From Thinopyrum elongatum (taxonomy: Eukaryota > Streptophyta > Magnoliopsida > Poales > Poaceae), in NCBI GenBank assembly GCA_011799875.1, contig CM022301.1:325704929-325768928 (forward strand): 64,000 bases of DNA, read 5' to 3'. The notes under the pieces are model-generated. The model was not told where the DNA came from, searched no databases, and saw only the letters and a program-made list of their open reading frames with translations. A program made the translations under genes and the position numbers. How positions within the stretch are numbered: position 1 is the stretch's first letter; every line of letters begins with the position of its first letter. Of the stretch, positions 22,658 to 34,205 are shown piece after piece.

Positions 22658-24404
22658 TGAAGGAAATATGCCCTAGAGGCAATAATAAAGTTGTTATTTA
22701 TATTTCCTTATATCATGATAAATGTTTATTATTCATGCTAGAATTGTATTAACCGGAAACTTAATACATGTGTGGATACATAGACAAAACACCGAGTCCC
22801 TAGTAAGCCTCTACAAGACTAGCTCGTAAATCAAAGATGGTTAAGTTTCCTAACCATAGACATTTGTTGTCATTTGATGAACGGGGTCACATCATTAGGA
22901 GAATGATGTGATGGACATGGCCCATCCGTTAGCTTAACATAATGATCGTTCAGTTTTATTGCTACTGCTTTCTTCATGACATATACATATTCGTTTGACT
23001 ATGAGATTATGCAACTCCCGGATACCGGAGGAATACCTTGTGTGCTATCAAACGTCACAACGTAACTGGGTGATCATAAAGATGCTCTATAGGTATCTCT
23101 GAAGGTGTTTGTTGGGTTGGCATAGATCGAGATTAGGATTTGTCACTCCGAGTATCGGAGAGGTATCTCTGGGCCCTATCGGTAATGCACATCATAAGAA
23201 GCCTTGCAAGCAATGTGACTAATGAGTTAGTTGTGGGATGATGCATTACGGAACGAGTAAAGAGACTTGCCGGTAACGAGATTGAACTAGGTATGAAGAT
23301 ACCGACGATCGAATCTCGGGCAAGTAACATACCGATGACAAAGGGAATAACGTATGTTGTCATTACGGTACGACCGATAAAGATCTTCGTAGAATATGTG
23401 GGAACCAATATGAGCATCCAGGTTCCGCTATTAGTTATTGACCGGAGAGGTGTCTCGGTCATGTCTACATAGTTCTCGAACCTGTAGGGTCCGCATGCTT
23501 AACGTTCGATGACGATTTTGTATTATACGAGTTATGTGATTGGTAACCGAATGTTGTTCAGAGTCCCGGATGAGATCACGGACATGACGAGGAGTCTCGA
23601 AATGGTCGAGAGGTAAAGATTCATATATAGGACGATGATATTCAGACACCGGAAGTGTTTCGGGGCATACCGGGTACATATCGGAGTACCGGGGGGGTTA
23701 CCGGAACCCCCCGGGGGAATAATGGGCCTTATGGGCCATAGGAGGGAAGCACAACAGCCCACAAGGGGTGGTGCGCCCCCCCTTAGGAAGGAGGCCGAAT
23801 AGGAGAAGGAGGTGGGGGTTCGCCCCCCCCCCCCCTTTCCTTCCTCCCCCATCTCTTCCCTTTTCCCCCTTCCGGTAAAAGGAAAGGGGGGAGGCCGAAT
23901 TGGACTAGGGGCCCAAGTAGGATTCCTCCTACTTGGGCGGCCCCTTGGTTGCGTCTCCTCCCCTCGAACCTATATATACGTGGGGGGGCACCGCTAGAAC
24001 ACACGCCAACAATTGTTAGCCGCGTGCGGCGCCCCCCTCCACAGTTTACGCCTCCGGTCATATTCACGTAGTGCTTAGGCGAAGCCCTGCGCGGAGCACT
24101 TCACCATCACCGTCACCACGCCATCGTGCTGACGGAACTCTCCCTCCACACTTTTCTGGATCAAGAGTTTGAGGGACGTCATCGAGCTGAACGTGTGCAG
24201 AACTCGGAGGTGTCATACGTTCGGTGCTTGATCGGTCGGAACGAGAAGAAGTTCGACTACATTAACTGCATTAACAAATGCTTCCGCTTTCTGTCTACGA
24301 GGGTACATGGACACACTCTCCCCCTCTCGTTGCAATGCATCTCCTAGATAGATCTTGCGTGAGCGTAGGAATTTTTTTGAAATTGCATGCTATGTTCCCC
24401 AACA
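22658..24404 (+). repeat. 5' LTR of Angela-like copy A
   Basis: 1747 bp, TG...CA ends. A TATA box TATATATA lies at 23971-23978 downstream of a C/G-rich tract (about 23690-23880), the expected promoter of the element. The homopolymer C and G tracts differ in length between the two LTRs. Confidence 0.95.
23971..23978 (+). promoter_or_regulatory. TATA box of the Angela-like copy A LTR
   Basis: CCTATATATACGTGG in the 5' LTR; the same motif is kept in the 3' LTR near 30973. It would drive transcription of the genomic RNA. Confidence 0.6.
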
Positions 24405-24422
24405 GTGGTATCAAAGCCAGGT
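24405..24422 (+). promoter_or_regulatory. Primer-binding site of Angela-like copy A
   Basis: GTGGTATCAAAGCCAGG immediately follows the LTR. It resembles the TGGTATCAGAGC complement of plant initiator tRNA-Met, with one change (A for G). From here to 25644 is an untranslated leader of about 1.2 kb without a credible ORF. Confidence 0.75.
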
Positions 24423-25644
24423 CTATGCGTAGATGATTTGCACGAGTGGAACACAAAGAGTTGTGGGCGGTGATAGTCATACTGCTTACCACCAACGTCT
24501 TATTTTGATTCGGCGGTATTGTTGGATGAAGCGACCCGGACCAACCTTACATGACCACGTTCATGAGACCGGTTCCACCGACAGACATGCAACTAGTTTT
24601 GCATAAAGGTGGCTGGCGGGTGTCTATTTCTCCAACTTTAGTTGAATCGAATTTGACTACGGCCGGTCCTTGTTGAAGGTTAAAACAGCAAACATGATGA
24701 AACACCATTGTGGTTTTGATGCGTAGGTAAGAACGGTTCTTGCTAGAAGCCCGTAGCAGCCACGTAAAACTTGCAACAACAAAGTAGAGGACGTCTAACT
24801 TGTTTTTGCAGGGCATGTTGTGATGTGATATGGTCAAGACATGATGTGATATACATTGTTGTATGAGATGATCATGTTTTGTAAAAGTTATCGGCAACTG
24901 GCAGGAGCCTTATGGTTGTCACTTTATTGTATGAAATGCAAACGCCATGTAATTGCTTTACTTTATCACTATGCATTAGCGATAGTTGTAGAAGCAATAG
25001 TTAGCGAGACGACCATGATGCTACGATGGAGATCAAGGTGTCAAGCCGGTGACGATGGAGATCATGACGGTGCTTTGGAGATGGAGATCAAAGGCACAAG
25101 ATGATGATGGCCATATCATGTCACATATTTTGATTGCATGTGATGTTTATCTTTTATGCATCTTATTTTGCTGAGTACGGCGGTAGCATTATAAGATGAT
25201 CCCTTAACAAACTTTCAAGGTATAAATGTTCTCCCCGAGTATGCACCGTTGCGACAGTTCGTCGTGCTGAGACACCACGTGATGATCAGGTGTGATAGGC
25301 TCTACGTTCACATACAACGGGTGCAAGACAGTTTTGCACATGCGGAATACTCAGGTTAAACTTGACGAGCCTAGCATGTATAGACATGGCCTCGGGACAC
25401 TGGAGACCGAAAGGTCGAACGTGAATCATATAGTAGATATGATCAACATAGAGATGTTCACCATTGAAAACTACTCCATCTCACGTGATGATCGGACATG
25501 GTTTAGTTGATTTGGATCACGTGATCATTTAGATGACTCGAGGGATGTCTATCTAAGTGGGAGTTCTTGAGTAATATGATTAATTGAACTTAATTTATCA
25601 TGAACTTAGTCCTGATAATTTTTGCATATCTATATTGTAGATCA

Positions 25645-28600
25645 ATGGCCCGTGCTACCATTCCCTTGAATTTTAATGTGTTCCTAGAGAAAGCTAAGTT
25701 GAAAGATGATGGTAGCAACTACACGGACTGGGTCCATAACTTGAGGATTATCCTCATTGCTGCACAGAAGAACTATGTCCTTGATGCACCTCTAGGTGAA
25801 AGGCCTGCTGCAGGAGCAGATGCTGATGTTATGAACGTCTGGCAAGCTCGATCTGATGACTACTCGATAGTTCAGTGTGCCATGCTTTACGACTTAGAAT
25901 CGGGACTTCAAAGACGTTTTGAACGTCATGGAGCATATGAGATGTTCCAGGAATTGAAGTTAATATTTCAAGCAAATGCCCGAGTTGAGAGATATGAAGT
26001 CTCCAACAAGTTCTATAGCTGCAAGATGGAGGAGAACAGTTCTGTCAGTGAACACATATTCAGAATGTCTGGATATCATAATCACTTGACTCAGCTAGGA
26101 GTTAATCTTCCAGTTGATAGTGTTATTCACAGGGATCTTCAATCACTGCCACCAAGCTATAAAGGCTTCGTGATGAACTATAATATGCAAGGGATGGATA
26201 AGACAATTCCTGAGCTCTTCGCTATGCTCAAAGCTGCGGAGGTAGAAATCAAGAAGGAGCATCAAGTGTTGATGGTTAACAAGACCACTAGTTTCAAGAA
26301 AAAGGGCAAAGGAAAGAAGGGGAACTTCAAGAAGAATGGCAAGCAAGTTGCCACTCCCGGGAAGAAGCCCAAGTCTGGACCTAAGCCTGAAACTGAGTGC
26401 TTCTACTGCAAAGGGACTGGTCACTGGAAGCGGAACTGCCCCAAGTATTTCGCGGATAAGAAGGATGGCAAAGTGAACAAAGGTATATTTGATATACATG
26501 TTATTGATGTGTACCTTACTAATGCTCGTAGTAGTGCCTGGGTATTTGATACCAGTTCGGTTGCTCATATTTGTAACTCAAAACAGGGGCTACGGATTAA
26601 ACGAAGATTGGCTAAGGACAAGGTGACGATGCGCGTCGGAAATGGTTCCAAGGTCGATGTGATCGCCGTCGGCATGCTACCTCTACATCTACCTTCGGGA
26701 TTAGTTTTAGACTTGAATAATTGTTATTTGGTGCCAGCGTTGAGCATGAACATTATATCTGGATCTTGTTTAATGCGAGACGGTTATTCATTTAAATCAG
26801 AGAATAATGGCTGTTCTATTTGTATGAGTAATATCTTTTATGGTCATGCACCCTTGAAGAGTGGTCTATTTTTGTTGAATCTCGATCGTGGTGATACACA
26901 TATTCATAATATTGATGCCAAAAGATGCAAAGTTGATAATGATAGTGCAACATATTTGTGGCACTGCCGTTTAGGTCATATTGGTGTAAAGCGCATGAAG
27001 AAACTCCATTCGGATGGACTTTTGGAATCACTTGATTATGAATCATTTGATGCTTGCGAACCATGCCTCATGGGCAAGATGACTAAAACTCCGTTCTCCG
27101 GAACAATGGAGCGAGCCACTGACTTATTGGAAATAATACATACCGATGTATGCGGTCCGATGAGTGTTGAGGCTCACGGCGGGTATCGTTATTTTCTGAC
27201 CTTCACAGATGATTTGAGCAGATATGGGTATATCTACTTGATGAAACACAAGTCTGAAACATTTGAAAAGTTCAAAGAATTTCAGAGTGAAGTGGAGAAT
27301 CATCGTAACAAGAAAATAAAGTTTCTACGATCTGATCGCGGAGGCGAATATTTGAGTTACGAGTTTGGCCTTCATTTAAAACAATTTGGAATAGTTTCAC
27401 AACTCACGCCACCTGGAACACCATAGCGTAATGGTGTGTCCAAACATCGTAACCGTACTTTATTAGATATGGTGCGATCTATGATGTTTCTTACCGATTT
27501 ACCACTATCGTTTTGGGGTTATGCATTAGAGACAGCTGCATTCACGTTAAATAGGGCACCATCTAAATCCGTTGAGACGACACCGTATGAATTGTGGTTT
27601 GGTAAGAAACCTAAGCTGTCGTTTCTTAAAGTGTGGGGTTGCGATGCTTATGTGAAAAAGCTTCAGCCTGATAAGCTCGAACCCAAATCGGAGAAATGCG
27701 TCTTCATAGGATACCCAAAAGAAACTGTTGGGTACACCTTCTATTACAGATCCGAAGGCAAGATCTTTGTTGTTAATAATGGATCCTTTCTAGAGAAGGA
27801 GTTTCTCTCGAAAGAAGTGAGTGGGAGGAAAGTAGAACTTGATGAGGTAATTGTACCTTCTCTCAATTTGGAAAGTAGCTCATCAGAGAAATCTGTTCCC
27901 GTGATGCCTACACCAACTAGAGAGGAAGCTAATGATGATGATCATGAAGCTTCAGATCAAGTTACTACCGAACCTCATAGGTCAACCAGAGCACGTTCCG
28001 CACCAGAGTGGTACAGTAATCCTGTTCTGGAAGTCATGTTACTAGACCATGACGAACCTACGAACTATGAAGAAGCGATGATGAGCCCAGATTCCGATAA
28101 ATGGCTTGAGGCCATGAAATCTGAGATAGGATCCATGTATGAGAACAAAGTATGGACTTTGGTTGACTTGCCCGATGATCGGCGAGCCATAGAAATTAAA
28201 TGGATCTTCAAGAAGAAAACTGACGCTGATGGTAATGTTACTGTCTACAAATCTCGACTTGTCGCGAAAGGTTTTCGACAAGTTCAAGGAGTTGACTACG
28301 ATGAGACTTTCTCACCCGTAGCGATGCTTAAGTCTGTTCGAATCATGTTAGCAATTGCCGCATTTTATGATTATGAAATCTGGCAAATGGACGTCAAAAC
28401 TGCATTCCTTAATGGATTTCTTAAAGAAGAGTTGTATATGATGCAACCAGAAGGTTTTGTCGATCCTAAAGGTGCTAACAAGGTGTGCAAGTCCAGCGAT
28501 CCATTTATGTACTGGTGCAAGCATCTCGGAGTTGGAATATACACTTTGATGAAGTGATCAAAGCATATGGTTTTATACAGACTTTTGGAGAAGCATGTAT

Positions 28601-29627
28601 TTACAAGAAAGTGAGTGGGAGATCTGTAGCATTTCTAATATTATATGTGGATGACATATTGTTGATTGGAAATGATATAGAATTTCTGGATAGCATAAAA
28701 GGATACTTGAATAAAAGTTTTTCAATGAAAGACCTTGGTGAAGCTGCTTATATATTGGGCATCAAGATCTATAGGGATAGATCGAGAGGCTTAATAGGAC
28801 TTTCACAAAGCACATACCTTGATAAAGTTTTGAAGAAGTTCAAAATGGATCAGTCAAAGAAAGGGTTCTTGCCTGTGTTGCAAGGTGTGAAGTTGAGTAA
28901 GACTCAATGCCCGACTACTGCAGAAGATAGAGAGAAAATGAAAGTCATTCCCTATGCTTCAGCCATAGGTTCTATCATGTATGCTATGCTGTGTACCAGA
29001 CCTGATGTGTGCCTTGCCATAAGTTTGGCAGGGAGGTACCAAAGTAATCCAGGAGTGGATCACTGCACAGCGGCCAAGAACATCCCGAAGTACCTAAAAA
29101 GGACTAAGGATATGTTTCTCGTTTATGGAGGTGACAAATAGCTCATCGTAAATGGTTACTTCGATGCTAGTTTTGACACTGATTTGGATGACTCTAAGTC
29201 ACAAACCGGATACGTATTTATATTGAATGGTGGAGCTGTCAGTTGGTGCAGTTCCAAGCAAAGCGTCGTGGCGGGATCTACTTGTGAAGCGGAATACATA
29301 GCTGCTTCGGAAGCAGCGAATGAAGGAGTCTGGATGAAGGAGTTCATATCCGATCTAGGTGTAATACCTAGTGCATTGGGTCCAATGAAAATCTTTTGTG
29401 ACAATACTGGAGCAATTGCCTTGGCGAAGGAATCCAGATTTCACAAAAGAACCAAACACATAGGGAGACGATTCAACTCCATCCATGATCAAGTCAAGGA
29501 GGGAGACATAGAGATTTGCAAAATACATACGGATCTGAATGTGGCAGACCCGTTGACTAAGCCTCTTCCACGAGCAAAACATGATCAGCACCAAGACTCC
29601 ATGGGTGTTAGAATCATTACAATGTAA
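25645..29627 (+). pseudogene. gag-pol: Copia gag-pol polyprotein (copy A), inactivated
   Basis: The frame starts at ATG 25645 (MARATIPLNFNVF) and would give about 1327 residues. Domains in order: UBN2-type gag; zinc knuckle CFYCKGTGHWKRNC (26398-26439); protease whose active site reads FDTSS where copy B has FDTGA; integrase with the HCRLGH...CEPC zinc finger and the DVCGPM, SDRGGEY motifs; reverse transcriptase with YVDD at 28644-28655; RNase H ending at 29627. Three disabling lesions are visible: a TAG at 27424-27426 in integrase (CAG in copy B), a one-base deletion at 28491/28492 in RT, and a TAG at 29139-29141 before RNase H. Together with the protease change the copy is certainly inactive. 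Confidence 0.93.
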
Positions 29628-29648
29628 TCTAGATTATTGACTCTAGTG

Positions 29649-29660
29649 CAAGTGGGAGAC
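29649..29660 (+). promoter_or_regulatory. Polypurine tract of Angela-like copy A
   Basis: CAAGTGGGAGAC directly before the 3' LTR at 29661; the primer for plus-strand DNA synthesis. Confidence 0.8.
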
Positions 29661-31406
29661 TGAAGGAAATATGCCCTAGAGGCAATAATAAAGTTGTTAT
29701 TTATATTTCCTTATATCATGATAAATGTTTATTATTCATGCTAGAATTGTATTATCCGGAAACTTAATACATGTGTGGATACATAGACAAAACAGTGAGT
29801 CCCTAGTAAGCCTCTACAAGACTAGCTAGTAAATCAAAGATGGTTAAGTTTCCTAACCATAGACATGTGTTGTCATTTGATGAACGGGATCACATCATTA
29901 GGAGAATGATGTGATGGACATGACCCATCCGTTAGCTTAGCATAATGATCGTTCAGTTTTATTGCTACTGCTTTCTTCATGACATATACATATTACTTTG
30001 ACTATGAGATTATGCAACTCCCGGATACCGGAGGAATACCTTGTGTGCTATCAAACGTCACAACGTAACTGGGTGATCATAAAGATGCTCTACAGGTATC
30101 TCCGAAGGTGTTTGTTGGGTTGGCATAGATCGAGATTAGGATTTGTCACTCCGAGTATCGGAGAGGTATCTCTGGGCCCTCTCGGTAATGCACATCATAA
30201 GAAGCCTTGCAAGCAATGTGACTAATGAGTTAGTTGCGGGATGATGCATTACGGAACGAGTAAAGAGACTTGCCGGTAACGAGATTGAACTAGGTATGAA
30301 GATACCGACGATCGAATCTCGGGCAACTAACATACCGATGACAAAGGGAATAACGTATGTTGTCATTACGGTACGACCGATAAAGATCTTCGTAGAATAT
30401 GTGGGAACCAATATGAGCATCCAGGTTCCGCTATTGGTTATTGACCGGAGAGGTGTCTCGGTCATGTCTACATAGTTCTCGAACCCGTAGGGTCCGCACG
30501 CTTAACGTTCGATGACGATTTTGTATTATACGAGTTATGTGATTGGTGACCGAATGTTGTTCGGAGTCCCGGATGAGATCACGGACATGACGAGGAGTCT
30601 CGAAATGGTCGAGAGGTAAAGATTCATATATAGGACAATGATATTCGGACACCGAAAGTGTTTCGGGGCATACCGGGTACATATCGGAGTACCGGGGGGG
30701 TTACCGGAACCCCCCGGGGGAATAATGGGCCTTATGGGCAATAGGAGGGAAGCACACCAGCCCACAAGGGGTGGTGCGCCCCCCCTTAGGAAGGAGGCCG
30801 AATAGGAGAAGGAGGTGGGGGTTCGCCCCCCCCCCCCCCTTTCCTTCCTCCCCCCTCTCTTCCCTTTTCCCCCTTCGGTAAAAGGAAAGGGAGGAGGCCG
30901 AATTGGACTAGGGGCCCAAGTAGGATTCCTCTTACTTGGGCGCCCCCTTGGCTGCCTATCCTCCCCTCCAACCTATATATACGTGGGGGGCACCGCTAGA
31001 ACACACACCAACAATTGTTAGCCGTGTGCGGCGCCTCCCTCCATAGTTTACGCCTCCGGTCATATTCACGTAGTGCTTAGGCGAAGCCCTGCGCGGATCA
31101 CTTCACCATCACCGTCACCACGCCGTCGTGCTAACAGAACTCTCTCTCGACACTTTGCTGGATCAAGAGTTCGAGGGACGTCATCGAGCTGAACGTGTGC
31201 ATAACTCGGAGGTGCCATACGTTCGGTGCTTGATCGGTCGAAACGAGAAGAAGTTCGACTACATCAACCGCGTTAACAAACGCTTCCGCTTTCGGTCTAC
31301 GAGGGTACGTGGACACACTCTCCCCCTCTCATTGCTATGCATCTCCTAGATAGATCTTGCGTGAGCGTAGGAATTTTTTTGAAATTGCATGCTACGTTCC
31401 CCAACA
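29661..31406 (+). repeat. 3' LTR of Angela-like copy A
   Basis: 1746 bp, same ends as the 5' LTR. Differences from it are spread along the length, with a cluster near the 3' end (about 31120-31330). Confidence 0.95.
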
Positions 31407-31411
31407 AAAGT

Positions 31412-33440
31412 TATCTCAGAAAGCATCCTCGAGCTCTTCCCAACTCCCTATGGAGTTTTTGGGGAGGCTATTCAGTCAATGCCTGGCTGGTCCTTTGAGC
31501 TTTAGTGGCAAGTATTTTATGGTGTGGAGGTCATCCCCTCGAGCCATATGAATGTGGAGAAGAAAGTCTTCGATCCACACGGCCGGGTCTGTAGTCACGT
31601 CGTATTGTTTGATGTTTACGGGTTTAAACCCTTCACGGAACTGATGATGCATCACCTCATCTGTAAAATACATCGGGTTAGCGGCGCCCCTGACTCGGGC
31701 CACGTCGTGCCGGAGTTCGGCTGCCATCTGGGCCCGGTGCTGCTCCCGAGCTCTATCGTTTCGGTCGAGCCAAGCTTGGTATCCGTCCCGTCTATTGGGC
31801 GGGTATTCTCTGGATCCATAAATGGATCTTGTCTGACCTGCTCTAGCATCTAGGTCACGCCGTAAGTCGTATTCGTATTCCGACTGCACTGGCTCCTTGC
31901 CTCTTCGGCGAGGAGGGGCGGGTGGGTGTTCAACCTCTTCAGCCAGCCTGTCCCGTCCTCGAGGGGGGCGGTCTGGCTGATCTGCCTAAGTGTATCTTGG
32001 TTGTGTGGGCTCAAGGGCCTCGTTCTCGAATTGCGGCAGCAACTTTCGCTTTGGGTAGCTCTTGGTTTGCCTCTCATAGCCGTACCATTCTTCAGCTGCT
32101 AGGACTTTTGTCCATCTGTCATTGAGGGTGTCTTGTTCGGCTTTTATTTGTTGTTGCTTCTTCTTCAAGCTTCGTGCGGTGGCAATAAGTTGCCGTTTAA
32201 ACCGCTCTTGGTCCAATGGATCCTCGGGGACGATGAAATCCTCGGCTCCGAAGCTAACTTCCTCCTCAGAGAGGGGGAGGTAGTTAATGTCCTCGGAGTC
32301 ATTGAGGTCCTCGGGATTAAACCGATCCTCGCGTTCCTCCGAGTTGTCTGGCTGTTGTTCGGCGGCAGTGGGGTCGCCGATGTCTTCCATATTGTCCGGG
32401 GTGTCATCTTCTCCGGTGCCCATGTTGCTTTCCCTGCCTCGACGCCCCTTGGATCATCGACGTTGTCTCTGGCGTTTGGGCGGCTCTTCGCCGGGCTTGT
32501 TACTGTCTCTCCTGGGGGCGCCGTCCCCGTTATTAGTGCTATCGCCGTTGTCCTTGGGGGTGTCCACCATGTAAACATCATAGGTGGAGGTGGCCGTCCA
32601 TCGGCCGGTGACGGATGGGGTATTGTAAGCGTGGGCCATGGCTTCGCTGTCTTCGTCCATGTCGTCGGCCTCCTCAGAGGCGTAGTCCAGCATGTCGGTT
32701 AAGTCCTCGATAGTGGCTACTAAGTGGGTGGTGGGTGGGACGTAAAATTCCCTATGGCCCGCCTCAAGGCCCCGCCGAACGTAGGCCGAGGATGGGCCAT
32801 CTACGAAAGTCATCATCTGGATCCGATCTAGCGACTCGTTTAACAGGGCGAGACTAGCCGGATCAGCATATGAGATTTCTTCGGAGTCAAATTCCAGCGC
32901 GATGGTGAGGTGAGGAGCGAGTCCGGCCAGGGCTGACTCCCGGTCTTCGGACGCCGAACTTGAGTCGAGGCTCAAAGCCAGATCTGTGGTAAGGAGGGCG
33001 AGTCCGGCCGAGGTTGACTCCCGATCTTCGGACACCGAACTTACATCAAGGCTCAAAGCCAGATCCGCGGTAAGGAGGGCGAGTCCGGTCGGGGTTGACT
33101 CCCGATCTTCGGACGCCGAACTTGCGTCAAGGCTCAAAGCCGGTTGCGAGGTAAGAGCCGATCTGGAGATCGGATCGGGAAGAGGTCCCAAAGTCGATGC
33201 TTCAGGGTCTGTGGGCGTTTCAGATAAGGCTGATAAGCCGGTAAAGATCAGATCGCCCCGAGTGTCAGCGACGTACTCTAGGTTACTGAACCTGGTCCGA
33301 TGCTCAGGGGCGAAACTGTCGACCTGGTCGAGACGACCGATCGAGTCGGCGTGCAGAACGATGTTGCCGAACGCGAAAAGCTGGCCGGGGATGAAGATGT
33401 CCCCGGCGTTGATGCCATCTCTGATGATCAGATGAGCCAT
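31412..33440 (-). pseudogene. gag: Tat-type gag, N-terminal half
   Basis: The minus-strand frame opens at ATG 33438-33440, only 46 bases after the LTR end, and stays in one frame to the Copia insertion at 31411. The start reads MAHLIIRDGINAGDIFIPGQ. A central part holds three 27-residue repeats and an acidic stretch. The gag core near the insertion includes AVWIEDFLLHIHMARGDD and LPLKLKGPARH. In-frame stops at 32454-32456 (TGA), 31986-31988 (TAG) and 31416-31418 (TGA) break it. The first two sit where Arg and Gln fit the context, so C-to-T changes are likely. The gag continues in phase at 22657. Gag would build the particle for this element. Confidence 0.75.
32919..33161 (-). repeat. Three 81 bp repeats inside the Tat gag
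   Basis: Units start at 32919, 33000 and 33081. Each encodes 27 residues of the type LALSLDxSSxSEDREST, so the repeat preserves the frame. Differences between units are few, which suggests a fairly recent expansion in this lineage. Confidence 0.9.
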
Positions 33441-33486
33441 CGATCCTTTGGCGATCCAACAACGGAACTCTCAATGAAAGCACCAA

Positions 33487-33979
33487 TGTCGGTGTCGAAA
33501 CCGGCGGATCTCGTGTAGGGGGTCCCGAGCTGTGGATCTTGGATCAATGGGGAATAAAGGACGAAGGACACGATGTTTACCCAGGTTTGAGCCCTCTCTA
33601 AGAGGTAAAACCCTACGTCCTGCTTGATTATATTGAAGTGTATAGGATGATTACAGAGCTGATCTACCACGAGATCAGATGAACTAAACCCTAGGCAAGT
33701 AGGATGATGGTTGTTGTTCTAGCCTCTACGGACTAAACCCTCTGGTTTATATAGACACCATGGATACTAGGGTTACACATGGTCGGTTACAAGGAAGGAA
33801 TAAACATGCTGATTCTTCTTATATTGACTTGGAGGACACACCAAGGCGTCGAAGATCTCCTGTCTGAATACAGAGTCGCCTCGTAGTTCAGCCTTCTAGC
33901 AGTTGAAGTGCGGCCCACCTGTCCGGCCCATGAGAGACAGGCCGGCCACCCGAGGACCCCCTAATCCAGGACTCCCTCA
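33487..33979 (-). repeat. 5' LTR of the Tat-lineage element
   Basis: 493 bp in minus orientation, starting TGAGGGAGTCCTGGATTAGG at 33979 and ending CACCGACA at 33487. A TATA box (TATATAAA, minus) lies at 33747-33754. The downstream bases TTGGTGCTTTCATTGAG should hold the primer site, which I could not assign to a tRNA. The flanking target would be CATGC at 33980-33984; the partner is outside the window. Confidence 0.85.
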
Positions 33980-34139
33980 CATGCCACTTTCATTATTCTA
34001 TTATTCTCTAGTTGACCATTCTCCAGCCTCCGAAAACATAATCTCCAAACACAGAAGGAGCAGCAAGAAGGCATCCATGCCACTTGATGATTCTCCGATC
34101 TCCAAAAACATAAGGAGGGACAAGAAACCGAATTTTTAG
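33980..34139 (+). pseudogene. 3' end of an unrecognised reading frame cut by the Tat LTR
   Basis: About 52 codons are open to a TAG at 34137-34139, starting MPLSLFYYSLVDHSPASENI. The sequence is Ser/Lys-rich and repeats itself: MPL...DHSPASEN recurs as MPLDDSPISKN about 30 residues later, followed by a basic end (RRDKKPNF). It abuts the LTR exactly, so any upstream part would lie beyond the left edge of the window. An AT-rich 3'-UTR-like sequence follows on both sides of the foldback element. It may be a host gene or another transposon's ORF; I cannot tell. Confidence 0.35.
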
Positions 34140-34205
34140 TTGTGGCCATGTAATAATTTTTGAACAATGTACTAGACCCGGTGTATTGTGTTTACTTTTG
34201 ATGAA

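Larger units (their letters stand above)
22658..31406 (+). mobile_element. Complete Angela/BARE-type Copia retrotransposon (copy A)
   Basis: LTRs at 22658-24404 (1747 bp) and 29661-31406 (1746 bp) start TGAAGGAAATATGCCC and end TTCCCCAACA, with a perfect TSD AAAGT (22653-22657 and 31407-31411). It has an initiator-methionine-tRNA type primer site, a polypurine tract and one gag-pol frame. Comparing the two LTRs by eye I count about 55 substitutions, roughly 3%. With the often used grass rate of 1.3e-8 per site per year that is a little over one million years. The insertion lies inside the Tat gag, in phase with its codons on the opposite strand. The Angela name is from memory of the LTR sequence. 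Confidence 0.95.
14316..33979 (-). mobile_element. Non-autonomous Tat-lineage Gypsy element with antisense ORF
   Basis: Read on the minus strand: 5' LTR 33487-33979, gag from 33440, then protease to about 19831, a non-coding stretch, and a spliced ORF on the opposite strand at 14316-18371. The remaining end, with the 3' LTR, lies left of the window because the Athila-like element separates it. RT, RNase H and integrase are absent. An antisense ORF between pol and the 3' LTR is known from Tat-lineage elements such as maize Grande; this arrangement and the gag and LTR start (TGAGGGAGTCCTGGATTAGG) support the lineage. Four later insertions interrupt it, and each leaves the flanking reading frames collinear when removed on paper. 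Confidence 0.8.

Noticed and set aside
23133..23852. Minus-strand frames in the Angela A LTRs, repeated at 30136-30765
   Set aside because: Shadow frames inside LTR sequence, present twice because the LTRs are duplicates.
32133..33435. Plus-strand frames of up to 189 codons opposite the Tat gag
   Set aside because: They mirror the minus-strand gag, which has the family motifs; the plus frames read as hydrophobic low-complexity shadows.
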